Source: Nelumbo lutea
Taxonomy: Eukaryota > Streptophyta > Magnoliopsida > Proteales > Nelumbonaceae
DNA: 64,000 nt
Assembly: GCA_022828595.1 (NCBI GenBank)
Contig: JAKGHH010000003.1
Coordinates: forward strand, 52,255,759-52,319,758
Direction: 5' to 3'
Position 1 is the first letter of the stretch. Every line of letters begins with the position of its first letter. Positions 31,885 through 43,735 of the stretch are shown here, in pieces. Made by a program: the position numbers and the translations under genes. The notes beneath the pieces were generated by a model. The model saw nothing but the letters and a program-made list of their open reading frames with translations. It searched no databases and had not been told where the DNA came from.

Positions 31885-32445
31885 CGGTGGTGACGTGCCT
31901 TGGTGATGAGCTACTTGGTGGCGAACTCCCTGGTGGAGAACTACCTGGTGGTGAGCTCTCTAGTGGAGAGCTACTTGGTGACGAACTGCTTGGTGGCAAA
32001 CTCCTTGGTGGAGAACTGCCTGGTGGCGAGCTCCCTAGTGGCAAACTGCTTGGTGGTGAACTACCTGGTGGCGAGCTCCCTGGTGGAGAGCTACTTGGTG
32101 GCGAACTCCCTGGGGGAGAATTGCTTGGTGGTGAACTGCTTGGTGGCGAGCTCCTTGGTGGAGAGCTACTTGGTGGCGAACTCCCTGGGGGAGAATTGCT
32201 TGGTGGTGAACTGCTTGGTGGCGAGCTCCCTAGTGGAGAGCTACGTGGTGGCGAACTGCTTGGTGGCAAGCTCCCTGATGGAGAGCTACTTGGTGGCGAA
32301 CTCCCTGGGGGAGAATTTCCTGGTGGCGAACTGCTTGGTGGCGAGCTCCCTGGTGGCGAACTGCCTAGTGGTGAGCTCCTTGGTGGAGAGCTACGTGGTG
32401 GCGAACTGCCTGGTGGCGAACTCCCTGGTGGCGAACTCCCTACTA
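31885..32445. repeat. 15-bp minisatellite (GAGCTACTTGGTGGC-like)
   Basis: About 37 imperfect head-to-tail copies of a 15-bp unit fill 560 bp. The unit is a multiple of three with no stops in several frames, so long spurious frames exist on both strands: a GGELL/GGELP repeat on plus and a PPSSS/PPGSS repeat on minus. I treat these as by-products of the repeat and not as genes. Confidence 0.9.
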
Positions 32446-32864
32446 GGCGGCCTGTGAATTAGAGAATGGTGGAGCTCCCTATTGCAGCGCAACCCGACTG
32501 CCCTCTGCATGAGGTGGTCTTCTTTCCTTTGTAGGCAGTGGGAGCTGAGGGACCTGCGAGAACTCCATCTTTTCCTCCTCTTTGTAGGTGGTGGGAGCTG
32601 AGGGACCTGTGAGAACTGAATCAGAGGACCTGGGGGTATTTTCCCGGTGGGGGCTCTCCAACGCTTAAGTTAGCACTTTGATTGTAGAGAGCTTTGAAGA
32701 TGATATTGGAGAAACGAGAGAGCTAGAGAGCAGGGATTACCTCAATTTTTTCCATCCTTCCTCCCCTTTGGGGGGTGAGGTCTTTATATACCGGTAAGAC
32801 TCCAAACGGTAAGACTCATCACATCCCGTCAGAACTAGGGTATGGTGGTGAACTCCTCGAGGTC

Positions 32865-33055
32865 GTTAGGCGGCCAGGTTGGCGCTTAGGCCAGGTTGTT
32901 AGGGCGGCGCCTGCGTCAGTCGGCGGGTTGGTGTCTGGGCCAGGTTGTCAGGTCAGTGCCTATGTCAGTTGGCGGGTCGGTGTCTAGGCCAGATTGTCAG
33001 GTCGGCGCCTGTGTCAGTCGGCGGGTCGGTGTCTGGGCCAAGTTGTCAAGCAAGA
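32865..33055. repeat. Tandem ~57-bp repeat, three to four copies
   Basis: Copies share 'gtcagtcggcgggt.ggtgtct' and 'ggccaggttgtcaggtc'. Adjacent DNA at 33110-33260 repeats 'gagctccttgg', and 33290-33450 repeats 'ggccaggt.gcg' words, so the whole 32.9-33.5 kb stretch is low-complexity GC-rich DNA. Confidence 0.75.
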
Positions 33056-34334
33056 GATCTTCCTATGATACGCCAACTACTCTTCTGTAACGAGCTACCC
33101 TACAAGTGACAAGTTGCCCGGGGGAGCTATGCCGAGCTCCTTGGGTTATGCCGAGTTGCTTGTGGAGAGCTTTGCCGAGCTGCCTGGCTCCTTGGTGGCG
33201 AGCTCCTTGGAGAGCTGCCTAGCTCCTTGGCGAGCTCCTTGGTGAGTTATCGAGCTCCTGGGGTATGCTGTTATGGTTCATCGGTGGGCGTCTTGTGGGT
33301 TGCCAGGTCGGCCAGGTCAGATCATGTGCCAGGCTGATCCGGCCAGGTCGCGTAGGCCGCGCCAAGCCCTGCACAGGACGAGCCAGGTTGCGCGCAGGCC
33401 GCGCCAGGCCGCGTGTAGGTCGCGCCAGGCCAGCCAGACCGGTGCCCGGGTGGGACACCAGCTTGGTAAGTTGTTGCCTGGATGTTTTCCTAGTTGTCAC
33501 GAGGTGCCATGTGTCGCAATTTCACTGGAGGGCCAAATCTGCCCTCATCAATTTCCCCCCACTCCCGAGCTGAGAGTAACTCAGCAAAGGGAGTAGATTT
33601 CTTTTGGCCCGTAAGTCGACGAGTTGGTAAGTGTTGATCCAATTCCTTAGGCTTCGAGAGATGCCTGTATGTGGTGAGTTGCCAATAAGGTGAGGGGGTC
33701 TCCGCCTGTTCAGTAGCGTAGCCCTTAGGCTTTGGGGCAACTTATAGTTCACTTTTGCTAATTTTGCTTCTACTGAGGAAGCGGCTGGATATTTAGCAAT
33801 AGTGTGGCCCATAGGCTTTGGGAGTGACTCATAGTCTACTCTTTGACTTTTGCCCGTGCTGGAGAGGCAACCGGGTCTTAAATTGTAATGTGGCCCGTAG
33901 GCTTTGCGTGTGAGGTGTCGAGCTATGATTGTGCTGCATCAGCTTCGTAATGCCGGTCACCCACTCCTACAAGAAGCTACTGGGAGCTTGATCTTCGGGG
34001 GCAGCACTACTAACTTTATGTCGCCAGCTCACACGGGAGCCTTGGAAGGCTCGACTGATAAGGGCGCCTATGTAGTCTGTTGGCTGCTAATTCCTGTGGA
34101 AGCCACGTAGAGCTCATCTTTGTAGGGGGGACCTTACGGAGATGACTGATGAGGCATTATCTGAATTGAAAGTAAAGTTGATAGAGCTACTTAGTCTGTT
34201 AGCTCCCTACATAGTATTTGAGTTCATAAAAAATGTAAACTATAAAGCGATAGATTCAATTTCTAAAAAGTGAGGACTTAGCTTTGGTAAGATGAAAACA
34301 TAGCTTCGGAAGGCCTTCCTTAATGCCATTATCT

Positions 34335-34890
34335 CTATCTTAAGCCTTGATAAAAAACACCCCACCAATTGCTACCTTGCTGAAACTCCTCCATATACTC
34401 CTGTACTATTGTAGTTTGATTCAGTTTGGACAGTCGTCCGACATAATTGCTACCTTGGGGGCCGATAAACTGCACCTCCATTGCAGCTACCAGTTGTGCC
34501 TAAGAGGGGTTCGGCTGGTATTCTTTGAACCAGCTGTACGACTCTACAACCTTCCCTTTAAAGCCCAAACTCGCCATGGTGACCCATCGTTCCTCCGGAA
34601 TCTCCTGAATATCTAGATACTGTCCCACCAGCAGCAACCACCCTTCTAACTCACTCCCATTGAATTTAGGGAGATCCACCTTCTAGAATTTCTGGTGTCC
34701 CCCTATCCCGCTACTCGTATGAGATGACCCCTCTCCATGTCTCCCTAGTTGGACACCCATCCCGCGTGCATTCGAATCCTTGGGAGACTCTAAATGGGAA
34801 CCAGTGCGATTCATCCGCTCAATGATCTCCGCCAGTTGCTTGAGTATGGCCTCCTGAGTTCTTTGCATGGTCTCTTGCGTCTTCTCTTCT
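34335..34890 (-). pseudogene. Gypsy gag of element G
   Basis: Minus-strand translation gives an N-terminal coiled segment (TQEAILKQLAEIIERMNRTG), then FNGSELEGWLLLVGQYLDI, EERWVTMASLGFKGKVVES and a C-terminal block with SNYVGRLSKLNQTTIVQEYM. This is the Retrotrans_gag domain of Ty3/gypsy elements. Stop codons interrupt it (for example in the WLLLV upstream linker and before the last block), so it is a remnant. Confidence 0.75.
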
Positions 34891-34947
34891 CTAGTTCGCT
34901 AAGATGCTCCTCAGTGCCTGCCATCTGGTCGTCCTGAGAACCTGCCT

Positions 34948-35158
34948 GCTCTGATACCAAGAAGTCACGACCTCTTCTCGTTGCTGAGGAGAGAGGTGTA
35001 AAAAGGAAGTTATTTATAGTAATTTTAGGAGTTTACAATCAATGTCACATCATCAAAAATAACAACCTAATAATGAGCAATCGTCACCAATTAAGATTGC
35101 GCTGTAACAACTCGTAGAAAGGTTTAGGAGCAGGTGAGAGCATGGTTGACGCGTGACG
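34948..35158 (-). repeat. 5' LTR (34963-35158) and primer site of element G
   Basis: The tRNA-Met primer site at 34948-34959 is separated from the LTR by about three bases. The LTR is 196 bp because an internal segment present in the other LTR is deleted. Confidence 0.8.
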
Positions 35159-35163
35159 GAGAA

Positions 35164-36415
35164 CCTCATTCTTCCCAAGGAGACGAGACATCTTTCTTCT
35201 ATTATTTAGATTGGCTCACTAAGATGTTGATATTGCAAAGACCAAAGTTCTGAAAGGTTTATTGTAGATTTTTGAATTCCACCCTAGATTTATAAATATT
35301 CAAAATGTTAAATACCTCCACTTTATACATCAATGCCTGCTTGAATTGACATCAATTTGGTGAAATGTATTTTGAGCCTAAAAGTTGTGACACTGGGCTG
35401 AACTGTCATTCTCCCAAACTTCTTTTAACCTTATTTTGATATTTCCAAATTTGTAAAGGGATGGACTGATTAAAAGAAAAAAAAAAATGTTGCAAGGTGA
35501 CAGTTTATATAATTTAGGTTATCTTAGGCATGAAACAAGGCGTCTTAGGCTGCATTTTGGTCCACAATAGGTGTGCCTCTTCACCCAAAATCGCTACTAT
35601 GGTTGCTATGTCGAGCCACGAGTGTGCACTGTATATCTAATTCGGGTTAAGAAATAAATACTAATGGTTCATGTACAACCTGAACTAGATATGAACAACT
35701 AATATTGTCTTTAATTTACATTAGAGTAACATTATTTTGTTCATTAATTCTAATGGTAGATAATTAATTAATTATATTATTGGTTTAGTCAATGCCTTTT
35801 TGATATTAATTAAGAGTAACCAATGAACAATATGCCTTAATTGTTGGAATTAATATGAATTATAATAAAATAAGTAATTAACAATAATAATTGTAATTCA
35901 TTTAATGTTAATTAATTAATTAATATTAATTTATTAGTAACAATTGTAATTAATTTAATTAATTAATAAAGCAATAGGAATTATAGGAAAATAATTTAAT
36001 AGTAAAGTAATCATAGAGATTGTTAATTAACTGACAAATTAATTAATTACTTTAATAAGTTAATTTATTGTTAAATTGGCAGTAATTAATGTTAATTATT
36101 GTTCATTGATAACTAGGTCTCTTTACCAAAAAAAATAATGGACTCTAATAATATAAACTAATTAATTAGTCAATTATAATTGGATTAATTTTCTTAAACT
36201 AATTAATAAATTAAAATGGATTAATTTGTAATTAAATTAGTAGCAGTTATTAAAATTACTATAAATTATTAATAAAATTAAATTTATTAAGAACATTTAT
36301 TTGATTATTAAATTAACAATGATAATATTATATAAATAAACAATAAATAAAAATAGTTATTAAACTTTTAAATATTAATAATAACCTTGAATATTGTTAG
36401 TCAATTATTAACAAT
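35164..36415. other. AT-rich spacer
   Basis: From about 35700 the sequence is almost only AATT/TTAA-type words with many short palindromes. No coding or element boundary can be supported. The first 350 bases are of mixed composition and show no frame. Confidence 0.5.
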
Positions 36416-38135
36416 TTTTGGTTGGGCTGACAATCTTGACCCTGACCCTCTTGATTCTTGACCCACCCAACCCACCCGCTTCAAAACTCACCCATATCCA
36501 CCCATTGTAGCAGGGGGTCATATGGGTCAACTGGCCATTAGGGTCCGAGTGGGTTGGGTCAAGGGTACCCAATGGATCGTGAAGGGTAAGGGCCAATTGG
36601 GTCAAAGGAGGGTTAAAACAATCAAATGGAACTTGGAAGTATTTCTTATACTTTGTTCGGTAATCGAAGCTTGGGTTTCTCTGTTTCACCATTGTTTCTT
36701 CCCGATGGCCGACGTTGAGCATGATTGTGACCACTGGATGGAGATCTCAACCGGAGCTCCAAATCGTCTGTTATCTTGGCTTCGTCCGCCGTCGCATTGA
36801 GCTTCAAGAGAAATACCAAATATGAAACAGGAACAATCAGTCAGCGGTCTTTCTTTTTGTCTTTCGCATTAATCGTCTCTCTATTATTTTCATCGTTTTT
36901 CACTTTCATATGTTGATGCGACCTCGGCTAATGGTTGATGCAACGACGCTCGTCGCCACCAAGAGCGCTCTCGCCGCTTCTGTCTTCCGCCCCTGCTTCT
37001 TTTTTCTTATTTTGCTCCGTCTGCTATTTGTTGTAGCTTGGAGCTGGACATCGTGATCCCGACCATTAGAAACCTGGATTTTTTGGTGATGTGCAGGCCA
37101 TTTTTCCAGCCCTACCACCTGATCATCGTCCAAGACGGAGATCCGACCGAAACCATCCGAGTGCCAGACGGCAATTGTACAGCCGTAACAACATTAATTG
37201 GATCCTGGGCCCCAAGGCCAGTTGTATCTCCGTCAAGGACTCCGCTTGCCGCTGCTTTGGTTTCCTTGTTTCCAAGAATAAGTACATTTTCACCATTGAC
37301 AGCGATTGGTGATTATGGTTTCGTCCATCCAATTGCTACCCAAACCATCCAACAGCTGTTCAAACTTTCTGCAATTGAACATGTATAAAAATATTTGATA
37401 TTAAATTTTCTTTTAATTTTTTCATTTTTGAATCTGCTATGATTGTTTGAATGTAGTTGATTTTGCTTTACCATTTTTCGTTGAATGTCTTGCACTTTTA
37501 TGTATTTTTTAATTTTTCCTGTAATTTCTTTTTTGGATTTTCATGTTTTTCTATAATTTTGAGTGTTTTAATAATTTTTTTTTGTAATTTATACATTTTC
37601 TTGTATTTTTCTGTTATTTTTTGCAACTGTTTGTAATTTTTATATTTTTTGTTGTTTTTATAGGTATATTTGCTTCATTTTATTTTTGAAATTTCTATTT
37701 TTCATTCTTTATATTTTTCTGAAATTCTGTATTATTGTAATTTTTACATTTTCTACAAATTTCAGTAGTTATGTGAAATGATTCTTTCATTTAAATTGGT
37801 ATTGTTTTTTTTATTTTTTTATAATTTTTGATGTTTTACATGAAATATATCTATCACTTTGATGGTCTATTATTATTATTTTATATGAAATATATTTATC
37901 GTGTTTAGTGCTTTTATGCACTTCTACTTTTATTTGATTTTTTTTAACTTTTTCATATCTTTTATATTTTCTTAGTTGAAGTATATATTACTGTGTTTAT
38001 GAACTTGAAATAGAGAAAAAAGTAAAAAGAAAAAAATTCAGTTTGGGTCATATGGATGGGTCTAGGTGGGGTCATATGGGTGGGTCGGTACTCAACCCTC
38101 ACCCAACCCAACGACCTATTTGCCACCCCTAATTT
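36416..38135 (+). mobile_element. Repeat-flanked unit carrying an RGP gene fragment
   Basis: Both ends hold related G/C-rich blocks of GGGTCATATGGGT and GGGTTGGGT words (36420-36620 and 38040-38130). The right end finishes in TTGCCACCCCTAA, a sequence typical of hAT-like termini in plants. Between them are a decayed RGP fragment (37041-37309) and T-rich non-coding DNA. The left terminus is not clear and no site duplication was identified, so the transposon reading is an inference. Confidence 0.4.
37041..37309 (+). pseudogene. UDP-arabinopyranose mutase / reversibly glycosylated polypeptide fragment
   Basis: The sequence encodes [32 protein letters not shown] and, in another frame, [18 protein letters not shown] with [20 protein letters not shown]. 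These match the N-terminal ~110 residues of plant RGP/UAM proteins, which interconvert UDP-arabinopyranose and UDP-arabinofuranose at the Golgi for cell-wall arabinan synthesis. The frame breaks after VPDG where a few residues are missing, a stop (TGA) follows SDW, and the canonical IFTIDDD site reads IFTIDSD. Everything downstream is absent. No ATG precedes it in frame, so this is a truncated relic, perhaps captured by the surrounding repeat. Confidence 0.85.
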
Positions 38136-39030
38136 TAGGTTATTAATTTACCAATTAATTAACAGTAAATAAAACATTCAATCTTTTAGAGAGAGAGAGA
38201 AAGAAAAAGAGAGAGGATTTATGCATTTTCTCTAAAAAGTAAAAACCCAAAAAATTGTAAAAGAATAAATGGACGAGGTTAGAGACGTGTTGAATATTAA
38301 TCTCATTAGATATTAAATTCAATGGGTTTGATTGATTAATTACATGAAAATACACTTGTACGTATTTCTTGAAAATAGTTTTTAAATTTCACACTAAGAT
38401 CAGTTTTGAACTTGTTCTCTTCTTTAAAGCCTTGTCCCACATTAGGAAATTATTAAACATATTTTGATCATTGACGTTTTGAGAAAATCCAACGGTCATA
38501 ATTTGATCGAGTGTGATTAAGAGGCATTATTCAAAAGTTAACCGTCATTAACTATTAACTCACTTTTAGCAGTCACAAAATTTGAAATTGTAACTGTAGA
38601 AGAGCCTTTCTTGAACCAATACCTTCATCTTCAAGATGTCTCTCCATAAATTATATAAGAAGTATGAATCAAGCAAATGAACACAATTTTTTGAAAAATC
38701 ACTATTGTCTCTCTTAGTCCGATTTACTATTGTCTCATAAAAGGTTTTTTTGGAGATTCTTCAACTTTGTTAGTTATATATTCTTGCCCAAGGCGTTATT
38801 GTATTTTGGGAATGAGATTTGTCTGTAACCTAACAACAAACTCAATAAAACTAAGTGAAGGCAAATAACGTTCTAAATACAATGTCTTTAAGCATGTCTC
38901 ATAGCTTCTCCTCCAAGTTTATGTAACCCCAAATTTCAATAACATGTTTACATTGGATTGCTCCGCTAAAAAATGTGAAAAAATTACAGGTGAGTTCCAC
39001 ATAAAACTTCTCTCTCTTATCCTCTTCTTT
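38136..39030. other. Intergenic, nothing recognised
   Basis: The sequence is AT-rich with a GA microsatellite-like stretch near 38190-38215. No reading frame or element end is supported. Confidence 0.5.
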
Positions 39031-39135
39031 TTCATTTGCCCTCTCCTCTGCCTTCGGACCAAACCAGTGGCTGATCCCATCAGATGGCTGGCAGAAACTA
39101 GGGGCCCATATCTTAATTAGTCCTAGACCAAGTGA

Positions 39136-39866
39136 TTGTCACAACCTCCCATCACCAAACCACCTAACCAGTGCCCCTGCAACTGCCCAACCAACTCTTA
39201 TCTCTTCACTCTAATCGTCGGTGGGGTCATTCTATTTGTCTTCCTTGCTGTGATCTACCGGAAAAGGATGGTCCCATCCGATCTGAAGCCCCCAAACCAC
39301 TTTTCCTACTCCATTCTCTGCCATGCCAGGACATCATTTTCTCCAGATAACTGCATGGGGCAAGGTGGTTTTTATTCCGTTATGCTGGGGCTCCCTCCCC
39401 TTCGATTGAGTAGTGGCACTTCTTGGCTTCTCCTACGGTTGCAAGTGTTAGGCTGCATTTGGAAACGATGCAAATAAAGTGTAAGGGTAAATTTGCATTC
39501 TGTTTTACTTTTGCCTGTGCTTGGTAACATTACATTTATACATTGACAAATGACAGATTAATGTATATTTACATTGATAATAAGATGTAAAAGTACATCA
39601 ATAAAAAAAGAAGTAAATTTGCATTCAATTGACTTTTGATAAAAAAGATATCTGCTTTATTGGAGTTCATGTTTGCATCCATTATAGCTAAAAGTCTGTC
39701 TGGTAAGAAGGTAAATTTGTTAGTGCAAAACTAACCCAACATTGTAATTTATATGGACCGTTTTACACTCTACATAGTTGATTTCACACTTATTTGCATC
39801 ATTTCCAAATGCAGCCTTAGGGATGCTTCTCGTGTATGAGTTGATACACAATGATGATGATGATTA
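39136..39866 (+). pseudogene. Receptor-like kinase pseudogene, split by a MITE
   Basis: The frame from 39136 encodes a Pro/Asn-rich N-terminus, a hydrophobic segment (LFTLIVGGVILFVFLAVIY, about residues 24-42), basic residues, and KPPNHFSYSILCHARTSFSP with NCMGQGGFYSVM, the start of a kinase domain with its glycine loop. Beyond the MITE (39451-39816) the sequence resumes as MLLVYELIHN (39824-39853), the hinge region of the same kinase type. The catalytic Lys region and everything after the hinge are missing. The pattern recalls plant receptor-like kinases of the At4g25390/At5g51770 group; this attribution is from memory. It is non-functional. Confidence 0.75.
39451..39816. mobile_element. Tourist-like MITE (PIF/Harbinger), 366 bp, complete
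   Basis: Long inverted repeats of about 34 bp begin GGCTGCATTTGGAAACGATG and the partner reads the same with few changes. TTA is duplicated on each side (39448-39450, 39817-39819). The interior is non-coding. It lies within the receptor-like kinase relic. Confidence 0.9.
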
Positions 39867-40520
39867 AGACCATGGCCGAAATGCCAATGAGAACCTCACT
39901 TCATTTTTTTTTAATTTAAATAAAAAGGGTTGTTATAAAGATTTTGAAACTAGGTTTGGCCTTGTTTGGTGCATCTTTTTGTGTGGTCTGTAGGCTTCTT
40001 AGAAGCTAAGAAGTTCATTTTTTTTCAGGTTTTCTCCATTTGGTTGGGGAAAGATATTTTTGTCAAAAGACTGCACCCCAAAAAGATGCGAGAAGCTCGA
40101 ATCGAGTTTATTTTGGGAAGCTATAAATGGAGCTTCTCACCTTTTTTCTCCTGCTCAAGTCTTGCCTTCGTGCTGAAAGACGCATGTCCAACCAAACGGT
40201 CAGTGGGTTGCCAAGATCTTTATATAAAAGCTCACACCGTCTTTTGGCTATCATGTCTTATGGAAGATCTTTCACCTTATTTAAATTAAATAAGAAATTT
40301 AAATAAGATGTAATTATTTGATAAATAGTGAAACTAAAACAAAATAATATTATTAATAGAAAACAAATTGATATAATTGCTTCTTATTACGAAGTCATTG
40401 TGTAGTTTTAGAGTGGCCCCACATGCACATCAACTTGCATTTGGAACAACTACCGTACTTATCATGGGGCTCAGGTTTGCTACCCATAGGTTCTTCCCAC
40501 ATCTTTACTCACGGAACATT
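39867..40520. other. Intergenic, nothing recognised
   Basis: This stretch contains a mixed-composition segment (39960-40260) with the words 'aaaagatgcgagaagctc' and 'gaagctataaatggagcttctc', the latter partly self-complementary, and short AT-rich flanks. No gene is supported. Confidence 0.4.
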
Positions 40521-41333
40521 ATAGTATCTAGGGGTGTAAATGGATCGAATTCGAATCGGATTAGGTAATATCCGAATGCGAATCCGATTAGAAATTCCGA
40601 TATCCGAATTCAATTTGATATCAGACGGATATTGAAAATTAATATCTGAATTTGAATTCGATTAAATATTCGAATATTTGATTCGATTTGAGTTCAATTA
40701 ATTAATTATTTTAGATAATTAATAAATATATAAAATAAATATTTTATTGATATAAAATATATAAATATATAAATTATTTATATAACTTAATTATTATATA
40801 TAAATGATATAAAATATTTTATATATTATATATAAGAACAAGCAAGGACTCGTATGATGCTCAGGGTTTCTTAAGCAAAAACTAAATAATAGAAAGGGTC
40901 ATTTACTAAAATAAACCTTATAGTTTCTTGGATTTATTAAATTCTACCCTATAGTTAGCATTTTACTAAAACACTACTTATAATTTGCAATGGATTTAAT
41001 TAATCTTCCATTAGATGATAGTGGAAAATGACAATGTTGACCCTAATGTTAATTTAAATAAATTTAATCAAAAGAAAATAAAAATAAAAATACCATTTTA
41101 GACCTTAATAAGACACAAGCAACCATTCTATTGGCTTTATTTGGTCAATTTTTTTTTTATACAAAAAAGTGTTAAAGGAAATTTTGGAATAAAAAATCAT
41201 GGGCCTAATGGCAAAACAAACACTCCTTCATGAAAGGTTGATTAAGTAAATAAATTGTAAACTATATGGGATGTTTTAGTAAAATGAAAACTATAAGGTA
41301 GTTTTAAGTAAATATGTAAAACTATAAGGTGTG

Positions 41334-41537
41334 TAGGAATGGTAATGGGGTGGGGATCATATACACCTCCCCCGACCGCAATTTTGAAATTAACTCCATC
41401 CTCGATCCCCGATAGGGATGGGTTCCCCGTGGGGACCCGAATCCCCAAATTTTTTTTTCAAATGATAGTATTTTTTAAATAAATTCATTTAAAATAAATA
41501 AAAGTTTTAAATTATAAATAATATTATAAATATATTT

Positions 41538-41579
<42 letters not shown>

Positions 41580-41772
41580 AATAACACAATAGTATATTTA
41601 ATATAAATAACATTTAATATATATAATTGGGGTCGAGGTAGGGAGGGGACCTCAATCCCATCCCCAACTCTGACCTTGAATGAGGGTTCCTATTAATCCA
41701 CGTCCCTACTCCCGCCCTATCGAGTCGGGGAAGTCAAATCCCCATCGGGGATGTGGAAAATGGCCATCCCTA
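41334..41772. mobile_element. hAT-type MITE nested in the 40529-43925 element
   Basis: TIRs TAGGAATGGTAATGGGG and its inverse (ATGGCCATCCCTA) enclose 439 bp. Flanking 8-mers AAGGTGTG and AAAGTGTG differ at one base. A (TA)n tract lies at 41539-41577. Confidence 0.75.
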
Positions 41773-41789
41773 AAAGTGTGTTATAATAA

Positions 41790-43735
41790 ATGACTCTAAT
41801 AGAAACACATAGGAGTATACAATTGTTTTATATTTTTAACTTTTTAAATAATTAATAATTACATATTTTATATGCTACTTTTAATAAATTTTTTATAATA
41901 CAAAAATAATAATAATTAATTTCAGTTAGGTTTATTTATTAAGCTAATGAAACTGACCAACCTGATTAACTCGACCCGAGTTGGTCGGTTTTCTTGTATT
42001 TTAGGTTAGATTTGGTTAAAAGATTTCCCAATTCGACCAAGTTGGATCAATTTCACTTTGGCCATTTATAAACCGACCAAAATCGAATGACCTAACCATG
42101 GATATATATTAATATTTTATATTTTAAATATAATTTTTAATATAGAAAAGTGAGAATTTTCCCATATTTCTTAGTCTAAAATAATTTATATCATAAATCT
42201 ATTTTTTAATAATTGCATTGTAATTTTAAAAATTAAATTAAAATTTTAAGTTTAAATCTTTTGAATAGACTGACCAAACAAAAAAATTGACCCAAATTGA
42301 TACAACTTGAGTGGGTCAATTTTCACAAAAGGTTAGTTGGTTTCAGCTAACCAAGTCCTTAACCTAACCAGGTCAATTTGGTTGGCCAAATAGCCTATGA
42401 CCAAACCAAACCAACTTATGAACACTCATAATTTCTACTAAATTAATAGTCTTATATTTGATAAATAACAATAGTTTAATCTCCAATAATTATTGAAAAT
42501 TTATAGAAAAAATACATAATTATTGAAAATATATTGATAATAAAAAATACAATACTTACAGAAATTACAAAAATACAATAGTTACTAAAAATATTTTAAC
42601 TTAGTTAATTAATAGTATAATATCAAATAATAGTTTAATATCTAATAAATATTAATAAAAAACTTATAACAAAAATACAATAAATACAATAAGTACAATA
42701 AATTAAATTTAAAAGTTTCAATAATAGTAATTTAATCTCCAAAAATTGTTGAATGTTTTTTGTTAAATAACAAAACAAAATAAATTTATACATAATCAAT
42801 GAAAATACATTTATCACAAAAGACAATAGATATTAACTTTTGTATATGTAATTACATAATAAATACAGATTAAGAGTTTAAAATTATTATTAATAAATAT
42901 TAATTTATTGAAAGTTATTTTGTCGAATTATTACTTGATTTAAGTGAAATTAATTATTTACAATATTATGTAGAAATATTAAATTATTATTATTTTCAAT
43001 ATTATTTTATAATTACTTTTCTACTTTTTAGATTTTTAAATTTATTACATAATTCTTTATTTTATCCATTTAAAATCTTGTTATGTTAAATATTTTATTA
43101 TTTAAAATATTTAGTTATTTAAATACTTAAATAATATGTAAAATATTTAAATTTTACAATATTAATTTATTGAATTCAATTATCCATAAAATCATAATTT
43201 ATACTATTATTACATAATTTCATTATTAATTTTGTAATATATTAATTTCAATATTATGTTATAATTATTTTTTTACTTTGAAGAATTTTTGTTAAATTTA
43301 TTACATAAAGTTATGATAAATATTTAGTTATTTAAATTTATAATCCAAAAAACATTTAAATTATTTAAATTGATACACAGGAAAAATATAATCTAAAATT
43401 TTAGTACATAATTTCGTGATATATTTTTTAAAACTATAAAATTATATTTTTTGTTTTTAATAAATATTTTAAAGTTATTATATAATTTTGTTAGAATATT
43501 TAAATAATTCTTAAATATTTTAATCCAAACTCCCTACCAAATTACAGATAATTTTGGAGATAAAAAAGAATTAGAGATTATTTTGGAGAAAGTGGGGGAG
43601 GTGGTTTAGGAGAAATTTTAGGAGAAGAGATAGTTAGGTTATTGGGAAAATGCATCTCATTGGTTGTTTCAAAAATGATATGGAATAAAAAAATAAAAAA
43701 TTCAAAAAAAGGATAAAATTTCTTATATATATAGA
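41790..43735 (-). mobile_element. Helitron-like repeat, copy III (minus strand)
   Basis: On the minus strand the sequence starts A|TCTATATATATAAG at 43735 and is collinear with 51865-52957 plus 54424-55200. The shared order is the 'ttttgaaacaaccaatga' block, AT-rich DNA, 'attggagattaaact', then 'gtgttca..ggttggt'. The 3' hairpin end is missing here. There is no coding capacity. Confidence 0.5.

Larger units (their letters stand above)
31816..34330 (-). mobile_element. GC-rich LTR-like fragment inside element G (possibly Tat-type gypsy 3' end)
   Basis: This block replaces the pol core of G. On the minus strand a purine tract GGGGGGAAAT (33551-33560) is followed by TGATGAGGGC (from 33550), which resembles a polypurine tract and LTR start. 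A TATATAAAG box is on the minus strand near 32771-32779. The region right of 33560 repeats 'tggcccgtaggcttt' words. I infer a 3' end plus LTR of a second gypsy element. Neither its outer boundary nor a site duplication was found, and it has no coding match. Confidence 0.4.
30783..35158 (-). mobile_element. Gypsy retrotransposon G with replaced core
   Basis: LTRs at 30783-31094 and 34963-35158 are flanked by the exact 5-bp duplication GAGAA (30778-30782 and 35159-35163). The minus-strand primer site TGGTATCAGAGC lies at 34948-34959. Gag is next to the primer site and the integrase end is next to the left LTR, as expected for a minus-strand Ty3/gypsy element. The protease, RT, RNase H and integrase core are absent; in their place is a 2.5-kb GC-rich block (31816-34330). 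The right LTR lacks about 110 bp present in the left one. Confidence 0.85.

Noticed and set aside
31754..32269. Pro/Ser-rich secreted-type protein on the minus strand
   Set aside because: Reverse of the same minisatellite, fused by chance to the integrase remnant of element G.
31824..32462. 212-codon GGEL-repeat protein on the plus strand
   Set aside because: It is wholly generated by a 15-bp tandem repeat; all frames without stops look coding and there is no domain or promoter.
33265..33596. Arg/Gly-rich ~100-codon plus-strand frames
   Set aside because: They come from GC-rich 'ggccaggtcgcg' repeats in the LTR-like block of element G.
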